Below, piece by piece: positions 1 through 10,347 of a stretch of DNA of 11,211 bases. The stretch comes from Hamiltosporidium magnivora. Its lineage: Eukaryota > Microsporidia > Dubosqiidae. The stretch spans positions 1 through 11,211 of the forward strand of contig PITI01000530.1 of NCBI GenBank assembly GCA_004325065.1, in the 5' to 3' direction. Made by a program: the position numbers and the translations under genes. Within the stretch, counting starts at the first letter, position 1; each line of letters begins with the position of its first letter. The notes below the pieces were generated by a model, which had not been told where the DNA came from, did not search any database, and saw only the letters and a list, made by a program, of their open reading frames with translations.

Positions 1-1360
1 AGAAACGTAAAAAGCGCCTGTTGATGTCTAGATATTGACCTGAAGGTGTACAACATAGTGTTGAGTTACGAAGCGAACATATTCTTGCAACTTTTAGATT
101 TCTGGAAAGAAATATCTATTGAGCGAGTAGCAATCCATAAGATGGAAAATCATAACAAATCTATATGGCATCAATAAAAGACTTTATACAAGTAAATATG
201 GTTATGAAGAAGAGCTTTGAGAAAAAAAGCTCAACTGGCTAATTTACATAACAAAATAAAAATGTAAAATTGCATTCCAAGCTAAATCTAACTAGAAATA
301 ATGTTAAAATTATTTTTATTTACATAATAATGGCTTCTAAAAACCGAATAGAACCATATAATGAAGCAATGTTTGAATATATCTTTAAAAGAAATTAATT
401 GGGTGTAAAGAAGAAAAGTTGTCGAAATGATGGTAATTTTATAGTAGTATGTAAACTAATTGACTCATAGGTGGAAATAATTAGTCAGACACGTATATAA
501 TATAATTGATAAAAAAAATTGATTGTGTATTTATATTACTTTCATAGAAAAACACAATTTAAAACATTCAAAGCTCAATAAAAGCCATTTTTTTCAAGCA
601 ATTTTTAAAAAATGTGTATTTAAATAATAGTGATGAATCAAAGAAATATGTGTGAAAAAAATCTGAAAACGAATTCAAATATTTAATTTAAACAAGAATT
701 TAACGAGATAGTTTTTATTAAATTCGGAATTTATTTAGTGGATGCACTTTAAACAATTAAAGTTAGGATACCAATAAATATGATTTACTTTATGATACGG
801 ATCTTTTTTCTAAGTTTAGTATTTATAAAATACTTAAACCCGTGCCGCACGAAGATATTGCTTAGAATTTATAAGATATAAATTAGAAAGTACATACAGG
901 AATCGATAAAAATTTCATTGTGATTATTTCATTGCATCCTCGAATAGGATAGGTGTGAATTCAAAATGGGAATAAGCTGGCCAGTTGCAATCACAAAATT
1001 AATACAGAGAAATAATGTTCTGACAACTTATGACTTCTATTACAGGAAGGTGGCAATTAAGAAGACTTTGGTATATAATCTAAACAAAATTATTGATATT
1101 TTTGTGTGAATAAAATTTATAAATCAAAGTATTGACTTAAATATAAATAAATTCAGAAACAAAGCACTGATAGAATAAAAAATAAAAAGATGTATTTAAT
1201 AAAGAGAAATTTTAAGCAAATAAGCTATAAAATAAATTTTATTGTTAAACTTTTAATTGTTTTCTCTATAAATTTATTTTTATTTTTTTTATCAAATCAT
1301 GAAAAATGGCTAAGTCTTTGCATTTTTCTAACAATTTTTGCTTAAAAAATAACGGAATTT
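1..1360. other. AT-rich region upstream of hsp70 with no recognisable gene
   Basis: I see no open frame of useful length on either strand and no tRNA-like arms or rRNA. The last ~170 bases before the gene are especially A/T-rich, with long T runs near 1271-1290 and a TATAAATTTATT string from 1267, about 100 bases before the hsp70 ATG. That is too far upstream to call a TATA box with confidence. The first ~130 bases are slightly richer in G+C than the rest but show no coding pattern. The tail end of this region grades into the hsp70 promoter element. Confidence 0.6.
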
Positions 1361-1370
1361 AACCCTAAAA
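1361..1370 (+). promoter_or_regulatory. CCC start-proximal promoter element of hsp70
   Basis: The sequence immediately before the ATG reads AACCCTAAAA, with CCC at 1363-1365 and exactly 5 nt (TAAAA) between it and the start codon. A CCC-type motif just upstream of the ATG is known from microsporidian genes, where it sits around the start of very short 5' leaders. CCC triplets are rare in this AT-rich window, and the same element at the same 5-nt distance precedes the only other credible gene (ATG at 10347 on the - strand). The element also marks the hsp70 start as authentic. There is no Shine-Dalgarno-like sequence. Confidence 0.75.
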
Positions 1371-3179
1371 ATGACTTCTTCAATAAATGTATCAAGCGGT
1401 ATTCAAAAAATAATTGGAATAGATTTGGGAACAACAAATTCTTGTGTTTCTGTACTTGAGAACAACATACCTATTGTAATTGAAAATAGTGAAGGTAACA
1501 GAACTACACCTTCTGTTGTATCTGTTGAAGGGGATGAAATATTTGTGGGCGAACACGCTAAAAAAATGTTATTAACAAATCCCACATCTACTATTTTTGG
1601 TTCTAAAAGACTGATTGGTAGAAAGTTTATAGATAATGAAATACAAAAATATATAAAATCTTTACCGTATTCTACTTTTTCACATGTGAATGGTGATGTA
1701 TGGATAAATATAGAAGATAAAAAATTTTCACCATCACAAATCGGGGCTTTTATTTTATCAAAAATGAAGGAAACAGCAGAGAAGTATTTAAATACCAAAA
1801 TTACCAAATCTGTTATAACCGTTCCTGCATATTTCAATGATAAACAAAGGCAAGCTACTAAAGACGCGGGTGCTATTGCAGGGTTAGATGTTATAAGAAT
1901 AATTAATGAGCCAACTGCTGCAGCCTTATCATATGGATTAGATAAATCAGAAAACGGAATTGTAGCTGTTTATGATCTAGGCGGGGGGACATTTGATATT
2001 TCAATTTTAGAATTAAAAAATGGTATTTTTGAGGTAAAAAGTACGAACGGTGATACAAATCTAGGAGGAGAAGATATAGACAATGAAATTGTTACGTATT
2101 TGGTAGATAATTTTAACAAAAAAAATAATGTAGATCTACGAACTGACAAAATTGGAATGCAAAGAATTAAAGAAGCAGCAGAAAATTTGAAAAAGGAATT
2201 GTCCGTAAAAAAATCTTCAGTTGTGCGGATTCCTTTTGCTTTTATTGATAACAATAATTCTTTACATTTAGAAGAAGAATTTACGAGAAGTAAATATGAA
2301 AATATTGTTGAAAATATTTTGAGAAAAACAGTAGAGCCATGTAAAAAGGCATTGCGAGATGCTAAGGTAGAACTTGGGGATATAAAACATGTAATATTAG
2401 TAGGTGGAATGACAAGAATGCCATTGGTGAGAAAAATTGTCAAAGAAACGTTCGGAATTGAACCTATAAGTAGTGTAAATCCAGATGAAGTTGTTGCGAA
2501 AGGAGCAGCGATACAAGCAGGTGTTTTGAAAGGAGAAATTAAAAATGTATTACTTCTAGATGTTGTACCACTGAGTTTGGGAATAGAAACTGTTGGCGGT
2601 ATATTTTCAAAAATAGTGAATAGAAACACAACAACGCCTTTTAAAGTCAGTCAAATCTTTACCACATCAGAAGATAATCAAGATGAAGTTGATATCAAAA
2701 TATACCAAGGAGAAAGACCGTTGGCATTCCATAATAAATATCTTGGAAATATTAAATTAAAAGATATTAAACCATTACCAAAAGGAGTACCGAGAATAGA
2801 AGTAATATTTGAAGCAGATTCGAATGGAATCTATAAAATTACTGCCAAGGACCAAATAGATAACAAGGAACAAAGTATGGAAATAATACCGAATGGTGGT
2901 CTGACAGAACAAGAAATCGATAGAATGATTAATGAATCCGAACAATTAAAAACAGCGGATTTGGAGAGAAAAAAAAATATTGAATTTAAAAATGAAATAG
3001 AAAATATTGTTAAAACAACTGAAAATTTTATAACGAATAGTGTTTTGGATTCTAAAAAAGTATCAGAATTGAATAATTCTGTTAATTTATTAAAAAAAAT
3101 GAATTTAGAAGAAAAATATGAAAAGAAAGAAATCAATGAGATTGAAAATAAAATTATAAAATTAATTAAAAGTAATTGA
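1371..3179 (+). CDS. hsp70: mitochondrial-type (probably mitosomal) Hsp70 chaperone, DnaK family
   Basis: This encodes a 602-residue ATP-dependent chaperone. In organelles this family pulls preproteins through the inner-membrane translocase and, with a J-protein, serves iron-sulfur cluster assembly on the Isu scaffold. All three Hsp70 signatures are intact: IDLGTTNS at 17-24, VYDLGGGTFDISIL at 200-213 and VILVGGMTRMPLVRKIV at 341-357. Likely ATPase residues are K79, P152, R160, E180, T207 and D209. The interdomain linker LLLDVVPLSLGIET lies at 394-407, the substrate-binding domain runs to about 510, and a Lys/Glu-rich helical lid fills 511-602. The N-lobe keeps the insertion (about residues 82-122) found in proteobacterial and mitochondrial forms and missing from Gram-positive DnaK. 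There is no EEVD tail and no ER-retention signal, which argues against cytosolic or ER Hsp70. Only about 12 Ser/Asn-rich residues precede the conserved core. An in-frame TAA at 1350-1352, with no ATG between, fixes the start. There are no introns, and the stop is TGA. It is shorter than the usual 640-650 residues, mainly for lack of a presequence and C-terminal tail. Confidence 0.95.
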   Translation: MTSSINVSSGIQKIIGIDLGTTNSCVSVLENNIPIVIENSEGNRTTPSVVSVEGDEIFVGEHAKKMLLTNPTSTIFGSKRLIGRKFIDNEIQKYIKSLPYSTFSHVNGDVWINIEDKKFSPSQIGAFILSKMKETAEKYLNTKITKSVITVPAYFNDKQRQATKDAGAIAGLDVIRIINEPTAAALSYGLDKSENGIVAVYDLGGGTFDISILELKNGIFEVKSTNGDTNLGGEDIDNEIVTYLVDNFNKKNNVDLRTDKIGMQRIKEAAENLKKELSVKKSSVVRIPFAFIDNNNSLHLEEEFTRSKYENIVENILRKTVEPCKKALRDAKVELGDIKHVILVGGMTRMPLVRKIVKETFGIEPISSVNPDEVVAKGAAIQAGVLKGEIKNVLLLDVVPLSLGIETVGGIFSKIVNRNTTTPFKVSQIFTTSEDNQDEVDIKIYQGERPLAFHNKYLGNIKLKDIKPLPKGVPRIEVIFEADSNGIYKITAKDQIDNKEQSMEIIPNGGLTEQEIDRMINESEQLKTADLERKKNIEFKNEIENIVKTTENFITNSVLDSKKVSELNNSVNLLKKMNLEEKYEKKEINEIENKIIKLIKSN

Positions 3180-3216
3180 ATCGATTTGAAATAGAACTAT
3201 TAAGATAATTTTTATA

Positions 3217-3222
3217 AATAAA
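3217..3222 (+). terminator. possible AATAAA polyadenylation signal of hsp70
   Basis: AATAAA lies 37 nt after the hsp70 stop codon, a plausible distance for the short 3' ends of microsporidian transcripts. In sequence this A/T-rich the hexamer turns up often by chance, so position is the only real support. Confidence 0.35.
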
Positions 3223-6200
3223 ATATTGTTTTTTCATTTTATACTTTGGGATTTCTTTAACCGTTCGAATCTGTACAGTTTTTTTAATTTTATTCGGTTT
3301 TAGTGAAATTATATCTTTTGATCTTAATATATTTTATATTTATAATTCTTTTGTTTATTTCGATAAATATTGCACTTTAACTGTTTTTGATTCAGTCGAT
3401 CTAAATAAAATTTTTAAACTTCACTTACTACAAAATAAAAAATTTATTACTTTTATAATTTTTGATTCATATAAGTTCATATTTGCACAATCAGAATGTA
3501 TAATTTCATAGCAATTATAATTTTTTAGGCTATTTTCTAAATGAAACATAAAAAAATTAGTGTATAAGAAGTACGAATATCAGAGGTTTATTTATAAAGT
3601 ACACAAACTTTGATGCTAATTACATAATAAATAGTAAATATATATTCAATTTTTCAGATTTAGTAATAGTCAAGTATTTTGTTCGTTTAGACAGATCTGT
3701 AATAATATGCGTAGTTTAAGAAAAAAAGTTAGAGAGTTTAAAATAATTCAAGCAATGCTGACATAAAAAAGCGAAGGAATAGCTACAAAAAGTGAGCGAG
3801 TACCGTTTTTCGATTGTAAACAAAATAAAAACTCGATCAAATCTAACTATTATTAAACATTGTACTAGAATCTAACATACAACTTCTCTGAATGTCCTAC
3901 AAGTATTTTCCTTGAAATTTTGACTTCTTAATCAATTTATTCTATTCTGAACTCCAATATTGAGCTCATTTAATGAAAATATGGGAATTCCTGTGTTTAT
4001 ATTGTATTTTATAATTACTAATAGTTAGAATATGTTTTTACCCGTTTATAAGAATGCAACTGAGTTTAGAGAAATGACTGAGATAATAGAAAAGCTGCAT
4101 ATTTATATAAAAGAAATTTAAAATCTGTTTTTAGTTGTTTTCTTGCGCAAATTTATTTCGAGAAAAAATGAAAGAAGATCGGGCAATAAAAATAAGACGT
4201 GCACCCGAATAATTTGCTGGGTCTTGAAGTAAATTTTGGACTTAAATTATGTATTTTATTTAGACTAAAAAAAATTGATGAAAAAGAAGAAATCCTGACC
4301 AGGTAATATAAAACGAGGCTATAAAATTCTGAGTTTTGAAATCGATTATTTGATACCAAATTTCCGACTTTAATCATTGAATGAAGGATATGCCGAATTT
4401 TTATACCATTTTCGGTTAAGATTTCTAGCGCGAGTCCTAAATGTTGCTTGTTCTATAAGATGCAGTTTAGAACCAAACGTACGCACAAATGAAGAAATTT
4501 ATTTGCGCTATTTCTAGTTAATACTAAAGAATATATTCATGGAATAGCATCTCGTAGAAAAAACTTTTAAGAAATTCATACAGGCTTTTGGTTTCAAATA
4601 AACTAACAGAATAAGTAAATGCGATGATTATTTGGAAATCGGTTTTTGTAGTAAAACAAATATCCGAAATTTAGAAAATTGATATCATGTTTCGAAAAAC
4701 GAATTTTATCTATAATAATGTCCGAGATTAATATTTTCTTTTGTACTCTGAGAATTTTAAATGTGAAAATATGATCATCATTAGATAATCTGAGTTATGA
4801 TTTGCAATGAAAAGAAATATATGCGATTACAAATACATCAGAGGAAGACTCGCACAACGGATATTTATTTCCATGCTTTTTTAAATTGATTATATTAAAA
4901 AAAATTTTAATATGCATCTCAATCAGAAAATTCACGCAATGAATAGAAGTTATGATTTCATACTATAGAACGAATGGCTTTTACTCATATTTTAATCCTA
5001 CTTTTGATGTAAGCAATTACAACCAAACAGTTAATCGGTTTTACTGCAAACTTACGTATCAGATTTCATGAAACCACGACACGGGATCTTATATCATTAG
5101 AACAATAAGATACATGTAAAGTACGTTGAAAACCATGACTGTTACATAACCATGTTTAAACTAAGGAGTGGATTATAAGATTATTTGCATAGAGATAGTC
5201 AAGTCCAATCAAAAAGTTATTTGAGTAAAAGAACTAGTCTTATGTTCTCGTATAAAATAAAAAGTATAGAAAAACATAGATGAAAAGAAAAATTATGAAA
5301 TTAAATACTTTAAAATAAGCGAGTACGTAGTTTAATACCTTGGCAACCAACTTTTTCTTTATTTAATTCTGATTAAATAAAATTTGTTTTCAAACTTCTC
5401 TTAATCTATAAATAGATATAATAAAAATAATTTAAAGAGAAGATTTGAAGATAAAATGCAAATGAAAGAGTACTGTACTCTTATATTTGTAATGTATTAT
5501 TTATTGCAATTGAGTCTATGAGCAATATAATCCTAAAAGGTATGTAAAATTATTTTAATATTACGATATTTTTTTTTAGACATGATAGGCTTCTTGTGTA
5601 AGAAAAAATGCAATATTATACCTTATGGCACAATATGTTGACACATTTTATGAAAAATAATATTATAAAATAAAAAGAATATGATACAAATGCAGTAATT
5701 TGGAGTATTAAAACAACCTTTAAATGGCTTGATTTTATGTGTAATCATATGGATATAAAATACGACAAATAAAAATCAATTTATAATTCAATTATATGAA
5801 ACCAGAAACCTTTCACTCCTCAAATAAAATACTTAAAATTCATGTAAGCAGTAAATTTCATGTGCTAACATAAAATAACTTTATTATACCAGCATCCAAG
5901 CTACAATTGCATATTTCTCTTGTTTAGAGGATCTGATGAATTCGTTATTATTTAGGATTTGCACCTTATGTATAAAAATTAGCACAAGGTATCTGTAGAT
6001 GTGGCCTTATAAAGCAAGATATGTTCGTGTAACTCTACAATGCCCCGCAAAAAAAAGAATAATTCAATGCAGAATTGACGTATTCTTAAAGTAGTGCTTT
6101 CTTCTATACAAGATTTTATTTGAATCTCCATAGAATAAAATCAGGATCACAAAGATTGTTAAAATGCTTCAAAATCGGGAATATTTATTGCAATATCGCA

Positions 6201-9200
6201 TTGGATTGAAAGTCAACTGGGATACAAAGCTGAGCTTATGTGTAAAAAAAAAATTAAATTAGCCAACGGAAAAAAGCTTAAGCTAAGGTATGAAACAACC
6301 TCTTATTTTCTTAAATAAGAAGTAAATATCATAGAAAATAAATATATCAGAAAATTTTGATGTCTAAAAACTTGGTATATAATTTTGTGGAGGAATATTA
6401 AACAATTAGCTAAATAATTATAATAGGTTTCAAAGTTAAGTTTATAATTTAAGGTAAATTTTATCTGAAAGTTTAAATTATAATTCTCAACACCTGAAAT
6501 AGCCATTTTTACACTATTTTTTCAAAAAAATGCAAAGAATGAGAGTCGAGCCAATAATTAACCCGTGTTGAGGCCACAAAAGCATGATTTTATTTTAATA
6601 AAACAAACTAAAGAGGTACCAAACATGTATTCGGAATTAGATTGTACAATTTGTACATAAAATATGAAAGCGAAAATAAGAGAGTATAATTTTTTGCTGA
6701 TCTTTGATACAAAATTTGGTTATTTACCTTGTAAAGTACTATTACGATAATCTAAACTGATAGTGCTAAAATACACAATGAAGTATGCTAGAAATAAAAG
6801 AACGTGAAAAACAGAGATATTTAATAGCTAAGTTAATCCAAAAATAATACAAATACCATTGTTTTTTTTATCGCCGAATAAGTTTTTTGCCTCAAATATT
6901 TCTTTAAAATTTAAACACTCTGCAAATATAGTATATAAAGAGCAAGGTGAATACTTACCCCATATTTAATGAGACATACCAATAAAAGGATTGTAGGTCT
7001 AAGTTGAGCATTCCCAAGTATTGATTGTTTTATTTTTAAAAAAATTACCATAAATTGGCACAGAAAATAGCAGAAACCCGAATCTAAAAAAATTTTACAT
7101 GCAAAGAGAAGAATATTTGAAATTTTGCTAAATCGAGCAATAGAAATAGTTTACATTAAATAAAATTATGTTATCACTATTTTTTAATTGTATCTTTAAT
7201 ATACCAAACAGTAAATTATAGTTTTTCCCGCAGCAAAAATACTAATTCCAAACGTGGAGTAAATTTATTGAATGATAAATTATATTTTCTTAAATAATTT
7301 TTATTCGCCAATTTAAATAATGATATATCCGGTAAAATCGAAGCCTCGAATTTCATTCAAAACTGATAGCCCCGAATCTTTGGTTATTAAAAACGCAAGC
7401 AAATATAAAAAACCAAAAGATACATATAATCTTGAAATAAAACACATTAGAAATTTGCTTATTTGGATTATATTATCGATTGTATAGTTTATTCTAAATT
7501 TTCTAGAAAATCTTCTATGAAAAAATTTACAATCAAAAATTATGTTTTTTAATGGTTATTTTATTATTCCTCAAAATATTTTATCTGTTATGTTTTATTC
7601 TGGAATTGAAAAATAATAACAAATCTCTTAGATACAAGAAAAAATCCATTTATAACACACTAATATTTATTATAATTATAAACATTGATGTTATTTTTTG
7701 TAATTGTACAATGAAAATTATCAACGAAAAATGAAAAGTTTGAAGTTGTTTTTAAATTACATTTTTACAGTTTTTGTCATATGATAAACTTTCAATCTAA
7801 AAAGAAATATTAAAATTCAGTTAGTTATATACATCTAAAATATATTATATGTGAATTTACTATCAAAGAAGCTTTAAGATACCATGATTTTTTTCTGAAT
7901 TTATTATTTATAGTTTTATCTAAAATATTTTGCACCGGGTTTATCATGTGTATCGGACAATGTTTAACTACTAGGTTTATTCACGTTTTTATAATATTAT
8001 ACGATAGGATTATACTTCACAAAATATAAATTTTTCCTTTTGATTTGTTTTAAGGCCCCACATGCTTACAAATCAGTAAATAAAGTAAGCTACAAATATT
8101 CTAGGTACGAAAATACTGCTGCTATCTAGAAGATGAGGTCTTGATACATATTTGAGGGAAATGTAATTAGCAGAGATGAATGAAAGATAAATTACTAAAA
8201 AAATTAAGCCCAAGAGTCGCAAAACTTTTACACATAAATTAAATCTACAAAAATCATTTTCTGCGAGTAACGAGAATTCAGTATTGTTATTCTACTATCA
8301 TATAGAATTACTTAGACTTGAATTAGCGGAGTTTCCTAAGTTAGATGGTACAATTGTTCAGTGCTTGCGAAATATATTATTTCTTTCCGCCTAGATGCAA
8401 AGAACATCTTTATTCTTCTAGAAAAGAAATTGGAAGAGGTTTCGTGAGTGTCGTGATGTTTGTGAAAGTCTCTTATTCACTCTTGAGTTATCTGAAAAAG
8501 TAAAGGAATACAGACTCTAAGGTATTAATCATTAAGCTGGAAATTACAAGTAAAAACATTCTGAAAAAAAAACTGATTAAAAGTAAAATATAGGTTTGAA
8601 GAAGATGTCACTAAGAAAACTTGCAGAAACACCACTCGAAAAATTATTCAAAGAAAATGAAATACGAAAACTTTTTTCAAAGATATATAATGCAAGATAA
8701 AATCGGCTTGTGAGTGTTTTGATTTTAGGATAGCTAAAATTAGCCAGTTATTTCGGTACGATATGAAGCAATGTTCTGTTTTATCCAATGTAGAAAAGTA
8801 TTTTTTAGAGCAGAATAATTGTTCAAACCCACAACAAGTATGATAGAATAGCAGAGCATTTAGAAACTAAATGTAAGAAAATACACGGTCATACTACATC
8901 AGACGGCAAAATTAAGTAGTTAAATCTTTGCACTTTCTTTTTCTAAATATCTACGAGATTTTTCTACAAAACATAATAAGAGTCAATTAGTTCAAAAAAT
9001 TTTGAAAATTTATATGCAAAGAGTAAATTAGACACAAGAATTAGAAATGATGTCAAAATCGAAATAATACCTCTTTTTTTCGTTTTAGATAATATTTAAA
9101 AGAAGATGGTTTTCTTGAAGTGAGAATTTTCTCAATATTTACTTCAAATATTGGAAAAAGTAAAAACACAAAAGCATGGTCTAATAGTCGATGAGTTTGT

Positions 9201-9719
9201 CGTATTTATAATTATAAGATTAGGTTAATCTTTCGGGTATTAATCAGAGATTTCATGCTAAATAAATACTATAATATATAACTTAAAAGCTCTGAATGTC
9301 AATTGATGTAGAAGCGTTTGTATTTTTGCTCAAAACTATTAAGTATCAATTTTGATCGATTTAAAAGCTGCAAGTCAAAAATTAATGCCAATAGAGTTCG
9401 TTAAAAAGGTCTACGAATATGTAATACAAGAAATATAGAATAGATAAAAATCTTTACCATATTAAAAAAGCAGGCCAAAGAGTAAGAACTTCTCAAGTAA
9501 ACAAATACCAAATTAAACAATCATTTCAAATCCAAAATAAAGACACAATTTAAAGAACCTATCAAAAAAACAACAGAGAAGTAATATAAATCTTAAGAAA
9601 TATAATCAAAAAAGACAAAAGTTACATAATTTTATCAGAAAAATCAAACCTTTAAAAAGCAGCACATTGACATACATATAATAAAATCTTTTAAAAATGA
9701 ACTTGTGTCTTAATTTTTA
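3223..9719. other. 6.5-kb gene-poor AT-rich region
   Basis: I find no supportable gene here. At this base composition roughly one codon in eleven is a stop, so open runs of 60-75 codons are expected about once or more in a region this size. The longest ones fit that: 74 codons at 4153-4377 (-), 67 at 6303-6506 (-) and 60 at 7552-7734 (+). None has a CCC element before its ATG, none has a recognisable domain, and their compositions simply follow the local A/T content. No tRNA, rRNA, CRISPR, terminal inverted repeat or complete transposase is visible. Slightly less AT-rich patches (around 8040-8900) could be very old, decayed coding or transposon DNA, but I cannot identify any. Confidence 0.6.
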
Positions 9720-9757
9720 AATAACCTAACAATTAACTTTTATAATATAACCTTATT

Positions 9758-9833
9758 AACAACTACATTTCATCCACTATGAATAAAACAATTATAACAA
9801 CTACATTTCACTTCCAACTAATAAAACCCTCAG
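9758..9833. repeat. imperfect tandem duplication, two units of 38 bp
   Basis: AACAACTACATTTCA occurs at 9758-9772 and again at 9796-9810. After a short diverged stretch both copies continue with a second shared word (AATAAAAC) at nearly the same offset, giving two adjacent units of about 38 bp. The repeat lies in the G-depleted block downstream of the small - strand gene. It is most simply a local slippage duplication. Only two units are visible, so it is not a long satellite. Confidence 0.6.
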
Positions 9834-9939
9834 TAAAAATCTATTCATCCTCAGCTAAGAAACTTCTCACTAACAAAACCATTAAAATATTTATAATTAA
9901 GATTTAAACCACTCAAAAACATCCCCAAATATTTCAATT

Positions 9940-10347
9940 CTATTTAATCTTTCGCGAAAAAAAAATACACACCTGATAAATATAATAAAAAAACAAATAC
10001 AAATAACACCCCATTTTACAATAGACCTCCATCTTTTTCTCTTGTTTCACATCAAACAAATCCAACGGACTTATAAAACACTCATTTTTCGATCTTTTAT
10101 AAATTTCTACCACCAGAACACACACACCTACAACAAAAGAAAAAGATAATATTTTGTATATTTGTACTACACATAGTATTATAAGCAGTATAAATTCTAG
10201 TTTTGATAAGTTGTTTATTCTGTTACTTGTATCATACGTAGAAACCGTTTTCTGCTCAAAGTTTATTATTGCTTCTGCTTTTTGTAACTCACAAACAAAT
10301 AGTGTTGTTGTTAAACAAAGTCCTATAAATATAATAAGTATTACCAT
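9940..10347 (-). CDS. small hydrophobic membrane protein of unknown function
   Basis: This is a 135-residue protein that I do not recognise. Residues 2-19 form a hydrophobic N-terminus (VILIIFIGLCLTTTLFVC) followed by a polar stretch at 20-51, as in a signal peptide or signal anchor. Residues 52-64 and 66-82 are strongly hydrophobic, either one long segment or a hairpin split near K65. Residues 83-107 are polar and charged, and 112-130 is a Tyr/Phe/Cys-rich hydrophobic stretch before a basic end (SRKIK). It has 8 cysteines. Three facts support it as a gene. An open frame of this length is unlikely by chance here. A CCC element lies 5 nt before the ATG, as at hsp70. The coding strand is strongly C-poor, as is usual for sense strands in this window. 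An in-frame TGA at 10387-10389 with no ATG between fixes the start. The reading frame may be cut short at a T9 run (9957-9965). Possible roles include a lineage-specific secreted or membrane protein, but nothing identifies one. Confidence 0.7.
   Translation of the reverse strand: MVILIIFIGLCLTTTLFVCELQKAEAIINFEQKTVSTYDTSNRINNLSKLEFILLIILCVVQIYKILSFSFVVGVCVLVVEIYKRSKNECFISPLDLFDVKQEKKMEVYCKMGCYLYLFFYYIYQVCIFFSRKIK
9957..9965 (-). other. T9 homopolymer near the 3' end of the small membrane-protein gene
   Basis: The coding strand has nine T in a row inside codons 127-131. With eight T the frame would run on for 19 more codons (RERLNRIEIFGDVFEWFKS) to a TAA at 9897-9899, instead of ending SRKIK at the TAG at 9940-9942. 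The run could be a sequencing or assembly error, a natural indel, or a slippage site. The sequence alone does not say which. Confidence 0.5.

Noticed and set aside
1001..1025. AATACAGAGAAATAATG string resembling part of U6 snRNA
   Set aside because: Only the ACAGAGA core matches; the adjoining conserved U6 sequence and a stem-loop are missing.
1403..3136. Three open frames of 101-219 codons on the - strand inside hsp70
   Set aside because: They are antisense shadows of the conserved Hsp70 frame and have no family features of their own.
1371..3179. Bacterial dnaK, for example from an AT-rich mollicute or symbiont
   Set aside because: The length would suit a mollicute, but the protein keeps the N-lobe insertion absent from Gram-positive DnaK, there is no Shine-Dalgarno, no grpE/dnaJ neighbour, and 6.5 kb of non-coding DNA follows. 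The CCC-N5-ATG start fits a microsporidian better.
3259..3276. CCGTTCGAATCTG resembling a tRNA T-arm
   Set aside because: The flanking bases do not pair as a 5-bp stem and no acceptor, D or anticodon arm is found upstream.
4153..4377. 74-codon open frame on the - strand
   Set aside because: The length is within chance expectation at this composition, with no CCC element before the ATG and no domain.
6275..6284. Perfect 10-bp palindrome AGCTTAAGCT
   Set aside because: Short, single and not near any gene; expected occasionally by chance.
6303..6506. 67-codon open frame on the - strand
   Set aside because: Asn/Tyr/Phe/Ile-rich as expected from random AT-rich DNA, with no upstream element.
6957..7007. 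TACCCC followed by an ATG at 6969, resembling the CCC start motif
   Set aside because: The spacing is 7-8 nt rather than 5, and the frame closes after 12 codons.
7552..7734. 60-codon hydrophobic open frame on the + strand
   Set aside because: Ile/Leu/Asn/Lys composition simply reflects A/T content; chance length and no CCC element.
8605..8700. 31-codon frame MSLRKLAETPLEKL... that looks protein-like
   Set aside because: Very short, followed by many in-frame stops, no start motif. Some protein-like short frames are expected among hundreds of random ones.
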